This document shows, one piece after another, positions 15,288-23,950 of a stretch of 26,537 nucleotides of DNA. How positions within the stretch are numbered: the stretch's first letter is position 1; every line of letters begins with the position of its first letter. Origin of the DNA: Susulua sp964536195 (GTDB taxonomy: Bacteria > Omnitrophota > Gorgyraeia > Duberdicusellales > 4484-171); the NCBI GenBank assembly GCA_964536195.1, contig CAZHVO010000009.1, positions 1 through 26,537 of the forward strand, in the 5' to 3' direction. Under the pieces are notes generated by a model. The model had not been told where the DNA came from. It searched no databases and was given only the letters and a program-made list of their open reading frames with translations. The translations under genes and the position numbers were made by a program.

Positions 15288-16943
15288 TTAGGCTTTAAAA
15301 ACCGCACCGGTTGATGCTGAACTAACCATTTTCCCGTAGCGAGACAGGTATCCTGATTTTACCTTTGTCGGTAAAAGTTTCATTGTCTTCCTTCTCTTGG
15401 CAATCTCTAGAGCACTTAGCTTGACCTCTAGCTTTCTTTTGGCTATATCAATATTAATAGTATCCTTATCCTTTATGTAAGCAATTAGTCCTCCAGCTGC
15501 TGCCTCCGGGCAGATATGTCCGATACAAGGGCCACGAGTTCCCCCGGAAAACCGACCATCAGTAATTAGAGCCACATGCTTATGCAGGCCTAACCCAACA
15601 ATTGCCGATGTTGGTGATAACATCTCGGGCATGCCTGGTCCGCCGCTAGGACCTTCATAGCGGATTACAACAACTTCTCCTTTTTTGATTTTCTTGCCCA
15701 GGATTGCGTCCATAGCATCATCTTCAGAGTTAAAGACTCTGGCTTTGCCCGAGAACTTTAGCATATTTGAATCTACTGCCGATTGCTTGACTACACAACC
15801 TTCAGGTGCTAAATTACCATAAAGAATAGCAATTCCTCCCTGGTTATGATAAGCCTTATTAAGTGGGCGAATTACATCTTCATTACTGAGCCTGGCCTGT
15901 TTAGCTATCTCCTTTATCTTTTTTCCGCTAACACTCTCATTTTCTTTTATTTTACTTATAAGCCTTTTTAGTACCGCTGGGATACCTCCGGCGTAGTGTA
16001 AATCTTCAATAAAGTAATCGCCACCAGGTCGTAGATTCGAAATATGGGGAGTATCTTTGCTTATCCGGTCAAAATCATCTAAGCTCAAAACTACCTTAGC
16101 TTCTTTAGCAATAGCCATTAGGTGCAGAACAGTATTGGTTGAACCGCCTAAAGCCATATCTACCCGAAGAGCATTCTCTAGAGATTTTTTATTCACAATA
16201 TCCCTAGGAGTTACCTTTTCCTTTAGTAATTCTACTATTCTTCGGCCACTATTATAGGCAATGCGTATCTTTTCGTTCAATACCGCGGGGCTAGTAGCAC
16301 AATAAGGCAAAGAAAGCCCTAAAGCCTCACTTATACAAGCCATAGTATTAGCGGTGTAAAGGCCTTGGCAAGAACCAGCAGAAGGGCAAGCCTCGATTTC
16401 TAAGGTTTGACGCTGACATTCATTAATTTGGCCAGCTTGAAATCTTCCTACAGCCTCAAAGGTGTCGCGGACTAATGAGAGTTTCTTAGAGCCAGCATGG
16501 CCAGCAAGCATTGGCCCAGCTGTTACAACTATAGTCGGGATATTTACCCTTAAGGCGCCCATTATCATTCCGGGAGTAATCTTATCGCAATTAGTAAGCA
16601 GGACTAGTGCATCTAGGGCATGAGCAGAACTAATACTCTCAATTATATCAGCAATTAGTTCTCGTGAAGGGAGAGACTGGTTCATCCCTTTATGGCCCAT
16701 AGCAATACCATCACATATTCCGGGAACACCAAAGATAAAGGGAGTACCGCCGGAAGCTTCTACTCCCCTTTCGATGTATCTTTCTAAACTGCGCATATTT
16801 ATGTGGCCAGGGATAAGATCTGTAAAGCTGGAAGCAATTCCGATAAAAGGCTTACTGATATGCGAAGAGCTTAAACCTGTTCCATAAAGAAGTGCACGGT
16901 TAGGCATTCTTTCTAAACCTTTTTTTACTTTATCTGAACGCAT
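15288..16943 (-). CDS. ilvD: Dihydroxy-acid dehydratase
   Basis: IlvD is the iron-sulfur dehydratase of valine, leucine and isoleucine synthesis (dihydroxy acid to 2-keto acid). The 551-residue length is standard. The three cluster cysteines are in place: Cys77 (ICDGIAMGH), Cys119 (TNCDKITPGM) and Cys192 (ACPSAGSCQGLYTANTM). Also visible are GGSTNTVLHLMAIA, RYEGPSGGPGMPEM and the C-terminal DGRFSGGTRG. No other branched-chain amino acid genes are near; it stands between the mre operon and a glycolytic pair. GGAGAAAA lies seven to eight bases before the ATG. Confidence 0.97.
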   Translation of the reverse strand: MRSDKVKKGLERMPNRALLYGTGLSSSHISKPFIGIASSFTDLIPGHINMRSLERYIERGVEASGGTPFIFGVPGICDGIAMGHKGMNQSLPSRELIADIIESISSAHALDALVLLTNCDKITPGMIMGALRVNIPTIVVTAGPMLAGHAGSKKLSLVRDTFEAVGRFQAGQINECQRQTLEIEACPSAGSCQGLYTANTMACISEALGLSLPYCATSPAVLNEKIRIAYNSGRRIVELLKEKVTPRDIVNKKSLENALRVDMALGGSTNTVLHLMAIAKEAKVVLSLDDFDRISKDTPHISNLRPGGDYFIEDLHYAGGIPAVLKRLISKIKENESVSGKKIKEIAKQARLSNEDVIRPLNKAYHNQGGIAILYGNLAPEGCVVKQSAVDSNMLKFSGKARVFNSEDDAMDAILGKKIKKGEVVVIRYEGPSGGPGMPEMLSPTSAIVGLGLHKHVALITDGRFSGGTRGPCIGHICPEAAAGGLIAYIKDKDTINIDIAKRKLEVKLSALEIAKRRKTMKLLPTKVKSGYLSRYGKMVSSASTGAVFKA

Positions 16944-16960
16944 ATATTTTCTCCTTTAAA

Positions 16961-17039
16961 TTGTATTGCGTCGTGCGTATTGAGTATTGCGCAAAAAAGA
17001 ACTTATAACGCAATACGCATCACGCGATACGCAATGCGA
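16961..17039. repeat. Imperfect long inverted repeat built of GCGTATTGCG-like units
   Basis: Left arm 16961-16992 and right arm 17008-17039 match as inverted copies at 23 of 32 positions, with a 15-base spacer rich in A. Each arm is made of variants of a roughly 10-base unit (gcgtattgcg / cgcaatacgc). It fills the gap between the aldolase stop and the ilvD Shine-Dalgarno region. There is no terminal T-run, so it is not a standard terminator. It looks like a dispersed palindromic (REP-like) element. Confidence 0.55.
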
Positions 17040-17041
17040 AC

Positions 17042-18445
17042 TTAATCTGCCCCTTCTAATACTCCCAGATCTATCTCTTCTTTCAAGAAATCTTCTTTTA
17101 CTTTATCTACCTTTACGATTTTAACATACTTATCTACTGCTTCTTTGGTGTTTTTTATGTTAAGTTTATCGAAAAGAAACGAAAACTCCTCTTCGAGAAC
17201 GCTGGAGATTTTTTCTCTTACATCACGCGAAAGGGAGTGAATCTCTTTTTTAAAAGGTCCTAAAGCTTTTTTTCGGGTTTTATAAATAAATTGATCATTA
17301 GTCCAATCTGACTTTTTCTCTTTGGCACACTCCTTATGCAGCCACCCATAAATTTTTTCTTTTAGAGGTAGTGGCAAATAATCATAAGTAATGTTTTGAA
17401 ATTGAGTCGCTAAATGGATTTCGGCACAGCCTACCTCGGAAAAACGATGAAATGCTTCGCTAGGTAGAGTTGAAGCTCCATGCTGGACAGCTCCGGCCAT
17501 ACCATAGTCTTTGCGGGCAATATCAGAGAGGTTAGTTAAAGTATCGAAGTCAATACTAACCTCAGCAATGGTACCATCAGGCAAAACTACTCCTCCGTGG
17601 CTAGTTCCGGTCTGAATACTTATCTTAGAGATACCCTTTAAAGAGCCTATTTCTTTTTTGTACCCTTCCATAAAAGTTCGTAGTTCTTGGGGTGTAGAAT
17701 TCTTTCCACCAACTTCACCTATTTCTCCTCCAACCGATACTTCTATGCCTTTAGGCTGTAACTCTCTTATATATTTTGTAAATAGAGAACAGACCTGATA
17801 ATTAAGCCTTTGTTGTTCGTCCAGAGTCTCTTTATCTAAATCAACAAGAGTAGATGAGTCAATGTCGATATTGTAGAACCCAGCTTCTATTGCTTCTTTA
17901 ATCAGGTCTTTTAAGGGATTAATCTCAGCATCACTGTTCTTTAGGTAATTAGTTGCCTTAACCTGAAAGTGATCACCTTGAATAAAGACTGGGCCTTGGT
18001 ATCCTTCTTTCATTGCCGCCAAGAGAATAATTGAACTATACTCTAATGGTCTTTGTCCGGTGTAACCGATCTCGCTTTTAGCGATTTCAAAGATGAATGC
18101 TTCAGCATTTATCTTTTCAGCTGCTCTATACACCGCCCGGACTAAGTCAAAGGTAAGGGTTCTGATATTCATAGCCGGAACAGTAGCACCTTTTACTTTG
18201 CCTTTCCCCAGGCCCTCATAAAAGCCTTGTATTGACGAGAGAACTGCTCCTAACTTCAGAGCACAGGCATGGCTGACCCAGAAACAAAGCCTTCGCAGAT
18301 GAGCATCTTCTCCAAGAATTATTGTATCGACCAGATTATCAATAGTTTTCTCGCGGAAGATCTCCACATCCTTAATTACAATCTTACCGTTCTTTTCCTC
18401 AATTGCTTTATTATTTAAAAGTTCACCTTCACTCTTGTAGATCAT
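17042..18445 (-). CDS. Class II (metal-dependent) ketose-bisphosphate aldolase, divergent and long
   Basis: A 467-residue protein related to class II fructose/tagatose-bisphosphate aldolases, which cleave fructose 1,6-bisphosphate with a Zn ion. The landmarks fall in family order: TVPAMNIRTLTFDLVRAV (about 88-105), the metal-binding DH in IQGDHFQVKA (Asp158, His159), GGEIGEVGG with Glu241, TGTSHGGVVLPDG with His283, and AVQHGAST with His322. The first roughly 80 residues and the last roughly 110 are additions to the usual 280-350-residue core. It lies 21 bases after the phosphofructokinase gene, with an AGGAGG Shine-Dalgarno sequence, which supports a glycolytic role as the next enzyme. The exact sugar bisphosphate cannot be assigned. 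Confidence 0.8.
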   Translation of the reverse strand: MIYKSEGELLNNKAIEEKNGKIVIKDVEIFREKTIDNLVDTIILGEDAHLRRLCFWVSHACALKLGAVLSSIQGFYEGLGKGKVKGATVPAMNIRTLTFDLVRAVYRAAEKINAEAFIFEIAKSEIGYTGQRPLEYSSIILLAAMKEGYQGPVFIQGDHFQVKATNYLKNSDAEINPLKDLIKEAIEAGFYNIDIDSSTLVDLDKETLDEQQRLNYQVCSLFTKYIRELQPKGIEVSVGGEIGEVGGKNSTPQELRTFMEGYKKEIGSLKGISKISIQTGTSHGGVVLPDGTIAEVSIDFDTLTNLSDIARKDYGMAGAVQHGASTLPSEAFHRFSEVGCAEIHLATQFQNITYDYLPLPLKEKIYGWLHKECAKEKKSDWTNDQFIYKTRKKALGPFKKEIHSLSRDVREKISSVLEEEFSFLFDKLNIKNTKEAVDKYVKIVKVDKVKEDFLKEEIDLGVLEGAD

Positions 18446-18466
18446 TTCGTTCCTCCTCTAATTTTT

Positions 18467-19420
18467 TTAAGTAAGAATCCGTACTAGCTTGTAATAAGCA
18501 TTTACCTCTATATCTTTTTGTTGGATTGCCTTGGCTAAGGGGATTGTAGTTAGTTTTCCCTCTTTCAAGGTCACACACTTATCACTTTTTCCGGCTTTTA
18601 AAACCTCTAGAGCATAATTAGCATAGCGAGCTGCGATAATTCGATCAAAAGCTGTGGGTCGGCCACCGCGTTGGATATGCCCTAGGACTACTTCTCTGGT
18701 TTCCAGGCCAGTAAGCTTATTAATCTTTTCAGCAATATCAGCAGCTTTGGCTCTTCCTTCAGCAACGACAATTATCCAGCTAACTTTGCCTTGGATATTT
18801 CCTTCGACAATCTCTTCACAAATTTTCTTTATGTTAAAACTTTTTTCCGGTAGCAAAACTTCTTCGCAGCCACCAGCTAGAGCAACCCTTAAGGCAATAT
18901 ATCCGCAGTCGCGTCCCATAACTTCAACTACGAAAATCCGTTCCAGGGAAGTAGCAGTGTCCCTTATTTTATCTAAAGCATCTAAGGCTACGTTGACTGC
19001 TGTATCGGCACCAATGCTCATTTCTACACCATTAACATCATTATCAATAGTGGCAGGAATTCCTATGACTGGAATCGAATATTTATTAGCTAACAGGTGT
19101 GCCCCGGTTAAGGAGCCGTTGCCGCCGATAACAGCTAAGCCTTCTATTTTGTTGTCACGCAGGGTTTTCACTGATTGACGTTGACCAGCCAAAGTTCGAA
19201 ACTGTTTTGAACGAGCTGACTTTAAGATTGTGCCGCCTAAATTAATAATCCCTGAGACCGAACGATGAGTTAAGGGTTGCAAATCTCCTTCAATAAGGCC
19301 TTGATAACCGCGAAATATACCATAGACCTCAATACCATAAGCATAAGCACTACGTACCAAGGCTCTAATAGCCGCATTCACTCCGGCACAATCACGTGTT
19401 AAGACTCCAATTCTCTTCAT
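18467..19420 (-). CDS. pfkA: 6-phosphofructokinase (PfkA family), atypical nucleotide motifs
   Basis: A 317-residue PfkA-type enzyme that phosphorylates fructose 6-phosphate. The sugar-phosphate side looks intact: PATIDND with Asp126 as catalytic base, MGRDCGYIAL, AGGCEEVLLPE and LGHIQRGGRPTAFDR. The phosphoryl-donor side is unusual. The usual LTSGGDAPGMNAAIR reads LTRDCAGVNAAIR, two residues shorter and without the Gly-Gly pair, and the Mg/ATP motif GGDGS reads GGNGS (Asn101 for Asp103 of E. coli). The Gly after that position is the residue usually linked with ATP rather than PPi use. The start overlaps the upstream DUF4139 gene as ATGA. It could be an active enzyme with altered donor handling or a weakened one. 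Confidence 0.87.
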   Translation of the reverse strand: MKRIGVLTRDCAGVNAAIRALVRSAYAYGIEVYGIFRGYQGLIEGDLQPLTHRSVSGIINLGGTILKSARSKQFRTLAGQRQSVKTLRDNKIEGLAVIGGNGSLTGAHLLANKYSIPVIGIPATIDNDVNGVEMSIGADTAVNVALDALDKIRDTATSLERIFVVEVMGRDCGYIALRVALAGGCEEVLLPEKSFNIKKICEEIVEGNIQGKVSWIIVVAEGRAKAADIAEKINKLTGLETREVVLGHIQRGGRPTAFDRIIAARYANYALEVLKAGKSDKCVTLKEGKLTTIPLAKAIQQKDIEVNAYYKLVRILT

Positions 19421-21087
19421 AATCCCGAGATATACTCACCCTTGGGGTAAGTTATAACAAACTTAATATCTATTTCTTTCTTCTGACCAGGCCCTAATTT
19501 AAGTTCCCATAAGTTTAAGCCCTCGATATCATTATAGTCTTTTTCACTTGGTTGAGGAGTTATTTTTACATCCTTGACCACAATCCGATCAGTGCGTGAG
19601 ACTGGAATCACATCGAGAATTTTTAAAGTTATTGGTTTATTCTTAAGATTTTCAGCTGTTATCTTATAGACCAGTTCTCTTACGATAGTCTGGCGTTGAA
19701 TTTTCTTAAAAAAGGTCTCATTAACCTTATCCTCTATTTCTTCTTTCTCTACCTTAACTTCTCTATCCACTCCCAGATTAATATCAAAGAATTCTCCGGG
19801 TTTTTTTTCAGGAATCTGGGTTTTACCAATAAAGCGGCCGGCAAAGTAAACGTTAAGCGCTCCGGCTAACAATTCTTTATCCGGCTTGATCCGACACGCT
19901 AAGTTAGTTAAAGAATTTAACCCTGGTACGGCATAGTGGAAAAAGTCACCGTCTAAGGTTTTTGAGAAAATCGGCAAAGTTGTTTCCTTGTCTTGAGATT
20001 TAATGCTTAAGGCTTGAGGTAACTTGTATTCAAAAGAAAGCGGAAGTTCTGTTTTCTCAGCATAGACAAGCTTTGCTTCTGGCATAGCTTCCTCTGCCTC
20101 ATAAAGATCATATGCAACCTCTTGCTGCCTAGACATCTTAAGCTTTTCGACCGATACAGCTGAATACACTCCGCCCATACCATTCGCAGTCTTATCGTAA
20201 CGTGAATGGCTTCTACCAACATCAAGAATCCACCCTTCTAGTGTCGGAAGGGCTCCGCCGCTTGTAGGGGTTACATTAGATACTGAAAGTGCTACATTAT
20301 TCCAATCTTCGCCGCTCTTCTGGCGGAGTTGAGAGAACATAGTAAGGTTAATATCACTTAAATTCATCGAGACATCAACCTTATAAAAAGGATTCCAAGA
20401 AACATGATAAACAAGATAGGTTGCTTCAATCTTTACGGTTTGAGCTTTAGTAGAGCTAAATAAGATTTCAATATTCTTCTTTCTCTTGTTTGCTGCACCA
20501 CCTAAAGATGATAGCTTTCTCTGAGCAAGACTTATCTCTTTATCTAATTCTCTTATGTCTTTGTTTAAAGCTTCCTCTCCCTTATGAATATCGTTATAGC
20601 CCTGGGCTAAAAACGAAAAAGTTCTATTTAAATCCTCAGATTTAGGAAGATTAGTCTTTACCTCTTCGGGAACCTGAACCTGGGCGAAACTAATAAAAGA
20701 ATTTAAAAAGCTCTTTTGTTTATTTAGGGTTAACCTTTGATTCTTTAAGGATTTCTTCTGATCATTTAATTCTTGAATTTCCTCGGTGAGTTTACGTATA
20801 TTTTCCTGAGGCTCGTCTTTTAAAGGAACTTCTTTGAATTGCACGCTATATACTTCGCCGTCCCCGTATACTTTTGCTTGTACCGAATCGCTATCAACAG
20901 CAAAAGCCTCGACTTCGACACCTATTTCGTTTAAGCCCTTTTTAACATCAGCTTTTACAACTTTAGTTACCAAAGCTTGATTAGTAAATAAAACTACGTC
21001 TTTAATCTCCGAAGTCATTATGTCTTGAGAAAAAGTTAAGGTAATCCCGGTGACCAAAAAAAGAGCTAGGATAAGTAACTTTCTCAT
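19417..21087 (-). CDS. Secreted DUF4140-DUF4139 protein (MuiA-like)
   Basis: A 556-residue exported protein. A signal peptide (RKLLILALFLVTGITLTFS, residues 2-20) precedes the N-terminal DUF4140 region (EIKDVVLFTNQALVTKV), a long charged coiled coil (about 90-200, broken near 130-165), and the C-terminal DUF4139 beta-rich part with WNPFYKVDVSM, RQKSGEDWNNVALSVSN and TYPKGEYISGL at the end. This is the architecture of the mucoidy-inhibitor MuiA family. Biochemical function is unknown. It shares a transcript with ahcY (16 bases upstream) and overlaps pfkA by four bases. Confidence 0.85.
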   Translation of the reverse strand: MRKLLILALFLVTGITLTFSQDIMTSEIKDVVLFTNQALVTKVVKADVKKGLNEIGVEVEAFAVDSDSVQAKVYGDGEVYSVQFKEVPLKDEPQENIRKLTEEIQELNDQKKSLKNQRLTLNKQKSFLNSFISFAQVQVPEEVKTNLPKSEDLNRTFSFLAQGYNDIHKGEEALNKDIRELDKEISLAQRKLSSLGGAANKRKKNIEILFSSTKAQTVKIEATYLVYHVSWNPFYKVDVSMNLSDINLTMFSQLRQKSGEDWNNVALSVSNVTPTSGGALPTLEGWILDVGRSHSRYDKTANGMGGVYSAVSVEKLKMSRQQEVAYDLYEAEEAMPEAKLVYAEKTELPLSFEYKLPQALSIKSQDKETTLPIFSKTLDGDFFHYAVPGLNSLTNLACRIKPDKELLAGALNVYFAGRFIGKTQIPEKKPGEFFDINLGVDREVKVEKEEIEDKVNETFFKKIQRQTIVRELVYKITAENLKNKPITLKILDVIPVSRTDRIVVKDVKITPQPSEKDYNDIEGLNLWELKLGPGQKKEIDIKFVITYPKGEYISGL

Positions 21088-21103
21088 CTTTTTCCTCCCT
21101 TGT

Positions 21104-22150
21104 TTAGGTTCCTTCCTGCCAGCTAGAAAGATACTTTTTCTGCTCAGCAGTTAATTTGTCTATCCTTATACCAAGAGCTTTAAGCTTTAACTGGGCAACT
21201 TTTTCATCAATTTTATCAGGTACCTTATAGACTTTTTTCTCCAGTTTTTTATGGTTTTTAGCAATGTGTTCGCAACTTAGGGCCTGATTAGCAAAACTTA
21301 AGTCCATAACTTCAGCTGGATGTCCCTCAGCACAGGCCAGATTAACTAACCTTCCCTGTCCTAATAGATAAATCCTCTTTTTATTTTTTAAGATGTACTC
21401 ATCTACCAAGGGTTTAACCTCTCGTTTACTCGTAGCCATCTTCTCTAGGACTTTAATATTGATTTCTACATCAAAGTGTCCGGAATTGCAGATAATTGCC
21501 TTGTCCTTCATTACGGGGAAGTGTTCCCCAGAGATAACGTTTATATCCCCGGTAAGGGTGATAAAAATATCGCCGATCTTTGCGGCTTCCTTCATTGGCA
21601 TTACTCTAAAGCCATCCATGGTNNNNNNNNNNNNNNNNNNNNNNNNNNNNNNNNNNNNNNNNNNNNNNNNNNNNNNNNNNNNNNNNNNNNNNNNNNNNNN
21701 NNNNNNNNNNNNNNNNNNNNNNACCTTTTGTCCTAAACCTGCTCTTTTATGGATTGTCGATACTAAATCAGCACCATCATCAAGGGTAATCTCAGGGTTT
21801 TCCCCTAGTACTGAATCAATATGTTTGTAATAGGTTTTATTATCTTCAGCATTAATCGCAAATACTTCGATGCCGTAATCAAGAACCAATGAAGCTGCAG
21901 TATCGTCTTGAGTCGATAAAGGGTTAGAAGCGCAAACCAAGGTACGGGCTCCGGCTGCCTTTAAGGTTAAGGCTAAGGCTGCAGTCTCAGTAGTAACGTG
22001 TAGGCAGGCTCCAATAGTCAGCCCTTTGAGAGGCTTTTCCTTTTTGAAACGTTCTCGGATCTGCTCAAGAACCGGCATTCGCTTCAAAGCCCACTCAATT
22101 CTCCTCTTACCTTCTTCTTTCAAAGCTTTATCCTTTATGTCGTAGTTCAC
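21104..22150 (-). CDS. ahcY: Adenosylhomocysteinase, interrupted by an assembly gap
   Basis: AhcY splits S-adenosylhomocysteine into adenosine and homocysteine, draining the product of AdoMet-dependent methylation. The N-terminal part has TTETAALALTLKAAGA and TLDDGADLVSTIHKRAG; the C-terminal part has MDGFRVMPMKEAAKIGDIF, TGDINVIS, CNSGHFDVEI and the closing GRLVNLACAEGHPAEVMDLSFANQ. The middle is a run of 100 N. Compared with bacterial relatives of just over 400 residues, about 105 residues should lie there, including the substrate Lys/Asp region and the NAD Rossmann motif, so the apparent 348 residues is an artefact. Frame continuity across the gap is not informative. Confidence 0.93.
   Translation of the reverse strand: MNYDIKDKALKEEGKRRIEWALKRMPVLEQIRERFKKEKPLKGLTIGACLHVTTETAALALTLKAAGARTLVCASNPLSTQDDTAASLVLDYGIEVFAINAEDNKTYYKHIDSVLGENPEITLDDGADLVSTIHKRAGLGQKXXXXXXXXXXXXXXXXXXXXXXXXXXXXXXXXXXTMDGFRVMPMKEAAKIGDIFITLTGDINVISGEHFPVMKDKAIICNSGHFDVEINIKVLEKMATSKREVKPLVDEYILKNKKRIYLLGQGRLVNLACAEGHPAEVMDLSFANQALSCEHIAKNHKKLEKKVYKVPDKIDEKVAQLKLKALGIRIDKLTAEQKKYLSSWQEGT
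21623..21722. other. Assembly gap of exactly 100 N inside ahcY
   Basis: The run is exactly 100 N, the usual placeholder for a gap of unknown size. Homology suggests roughly 300 bases are missing. It shows that the window is scaffolded draft sequence. Confidence 0.97.
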
Positions 22151-22192
22151 TTTGGTCTCCTTTTATTTATCTTGAATTTAAATCTTAGAATT

Positions 22193-23329
22193 CTACTTTA
22201 AGGCACTTCCTAAAGCCTCTACCTTGTTTGTTTCTTCCCAGGTAAATCCCTCATTCTCACGGCCAAAATGTCCATAAGCAGCGGTTTTCGTGTATATTGG
22301 CTGCAATAGGTTTAGCTCTTCAATGATACCAGCCGGAGTGAGCTTAAAAACACTGCGGACAGCTTTAGAGATCTTCTCTTCATCAATCTGGGATGTTCCA
22401 AATGTATTGACATTTACCGATACCGGTTCAGCTACGCCGATACAGTAAGAAAGCTGTATCTCGCAAGCTGAAGCAATCCCAGCCTTAACAATATTCTTTG
22501 CAATATAACGCGACATGTAAGATGCTGAACGGTCTACCTTTGAAGGATCTTTACCGCTAAAGGCTCCTCCGCCATGGCGGGCAAAACCGCCATAAGTATC
22601 AACAATAATCTTTCGTCCGGTTACTCCGGTATCAGAGATTGGCCCACCGACCTCAAAACGTCCAGTACCATTAATAAAGTACTTAGTATTGCTGTCAAGC
22701 ATATCTTTGGGCACTACCTGTTCAATCACCAATTTCTTAACATCAGCTTGCAAAACATCCATTTTTGCATCTTTGGTGTGGTGGGCACCAATAATTATAG
22801 CATCGACTCGCTTAGGCTTACCGTTTTCATACTCTACTGATACTTGGGCCTTTCCATCTGGCCGCAGGTAACCGGCAAGCCCTTCCTTACGTATCTGAGC
22901 AAGACGTTTTACTAATTTATGAGATAACATAATTGGCAGAGGCATAAGCTCAGGAGTTTCATTATTTGCAAATCCAAACATTAAGCCTTGATCCCCGGCT
23001 CCACCAGTATCTACGCCTAAAGCTATATCCGGAGATTGCTCCTGAATGGCAGTTGTTACTCCACAACTCTCATAGTCAAAGCCTACTGCTGGATCGTCAT
23101 ATCCGATATCCTTTAACAGGCCCCTAACTATTTTTGGAACTGCTACGTAACAGCTAGTAGTTATTTCGCCAGCTACCATTACAAAACCCCGAGTTATTAA
23201 AGCTTCGCAAGCTACCCGGCCTTTCTTATCGCAGTCCAATACTGCATCTAATACAGCATCGGATATTTGATCACAAACTTTATCAGGGTGCCCCTCGGTT
23301 ACAGACTCTGAAGCAAAATAAGTCTTCAT
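22193..23329 (-). CDS. metK: S-adenosylmethionine synthetase
   Basis: MetK makes AdoMet from methionine and ATP. The 378 residues carry all the family signatures: ASESVTEGHPDKVCDQISDA at the start, the GAGDQGLMFGFA hexapeptide region (about 121-132), GGAFSGKDPSKVDRSASYM (P-loop-like), and SVNVNTFGTS. The ATG overlaps the scpB stop as ATGA, and ahcY follows after 42 bases, giving a synthesis/drain pair of the methyl cycle. I saw no SAM riboswitch upstream, which is expected as the gene is internal to an operon. Confidence 0.98.
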   Translation of the reverse strand: MKTYFASESVTEGHPDKVCDQISDAVLDAVLDCDKKGRVACEALITRGFVMVAGEITTSCYVAVPKIVRGLLKDIGYDDPAVGFDYESCGVTTAIQEQSPDIALGVDTGGAGDQGLMFGFANNETPELMPLPIMLSHKLVKRLAQIRKEGLAGYLRPDGKAQVSVEYENGKPKRVDAIIIGAHHTKDAKMDVLQADVKKLVIEQVVPKDMLDSNTKYFINGTGRFEVGGPISDTGVTGRKIIVDTYGGFARHGGGAFSGKDPSKVDRSASYMSRYIAKNIVKAGIASACEIQLSYCIGVAEPVSVNVNTFGTSQIDEEKISKAVRSVFKLTPAGIIEELNLLQPIYTKTAAYGHFGRENEGFTWEETNKVEALGSALK

Positions 23330-23934
23330 TGTTTTACCTCCTTCTTAGCAATCTCTTCAGACGCGGTTTCAACTTTATTGGTTTCAACCTCAGTATTTAT
23401 TTTATCTCCTCCGGCTAATACCGCAAATTCTTCTAATTTCGGTAGATCCTTCAAGGCATTAATGCCGAAATACTCTAGAAACTTTCGTGTGGTAATATAA
23501 AGAAATGGTTTTCCGATGACATCTTTCCTTCCGGCAATTTTTATCAAACCTAGTTCCGAGAGTTTTCGTGCTACTCCGTCAACATTGACTCCTCGGATAG
23601 CTTCAATTTCAACCCTGGTAACAGGTTGCTTGTAAGCAATCACTGCTAAAGTCTCTAAAGATGCTATAGAAAGTTTTTGCTTAGTTCTTTCTTGATACAT
23701 CTTCTTAACCCAAGTCTCGTTGTCAGGTGATGAACACATCTGGTATCCGCCAGCAACCTTAACAATACAAATCCCTGAAGATCTTTCTTTGTACTCAAGA
23801 GACAGCTCTTCTAAGGCAGCTTCTGTTTCTTTGCGGCTGATCTCTAAGACCTCGGTAAGCTCTCCGACTTCAATCGGGCGCTCATTGATAAACAATAAAG
23901 CCTCAAGAATTGATTTTACATTTGTTTTATCCAT
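23326..23934 (-). CDS. scpB: Segregation and condensation protein B
   Basis: ScpB is the winged-helix kleisin partner of the SMC-ScpA chromosome condensation complex. The 202 residues contain the two winged-helix domains. Family signatures are SILEALLFINERPIEVGELTE-like N-terminus (about 8-28), TLAVIAYKQPVTRVEIEAIRGVN (about 94-116) and GRKDVIGKPFLYITTRKFLEYFG. The last roughly 30 residues are charged and variable. scpA is not in the window. It lies 16 bases after ruvA, and its stop overlaps metK. Confidence 0.96.
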   Translation of the reverse strand: MDKTNVKSILEALLFINERPIEVGELTEVLEISRKETEAALEELSLEYKERSSGICIVKVAGGYQMCSSPDNETWVKKMYQERTKQKLSIASLETLAVIAYKQPVTRVEIEAIRGVNVDGVARKLSELGLIKIAGRKDVIGKPFLYITTRKFLEYFGINALKDLPKLEEFAVLAGGDKINTEVETNKVETASEEIAKKEVKQ

Positions 23935-23950
23935 TTAGGCTTAAACTCCC

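Noticed and set aside
18654..19178. Plus-strand open frame of 174 codons
   Set aside because: It lies wholly antisense to the phosphofructokinase gene, which has clear family motifs; the plus-strand product has none.
21393..21830. Plus-strand frames across the N run
   Set aside because: They exist only because N codons are not stops; the minus strand encodes AhcY.
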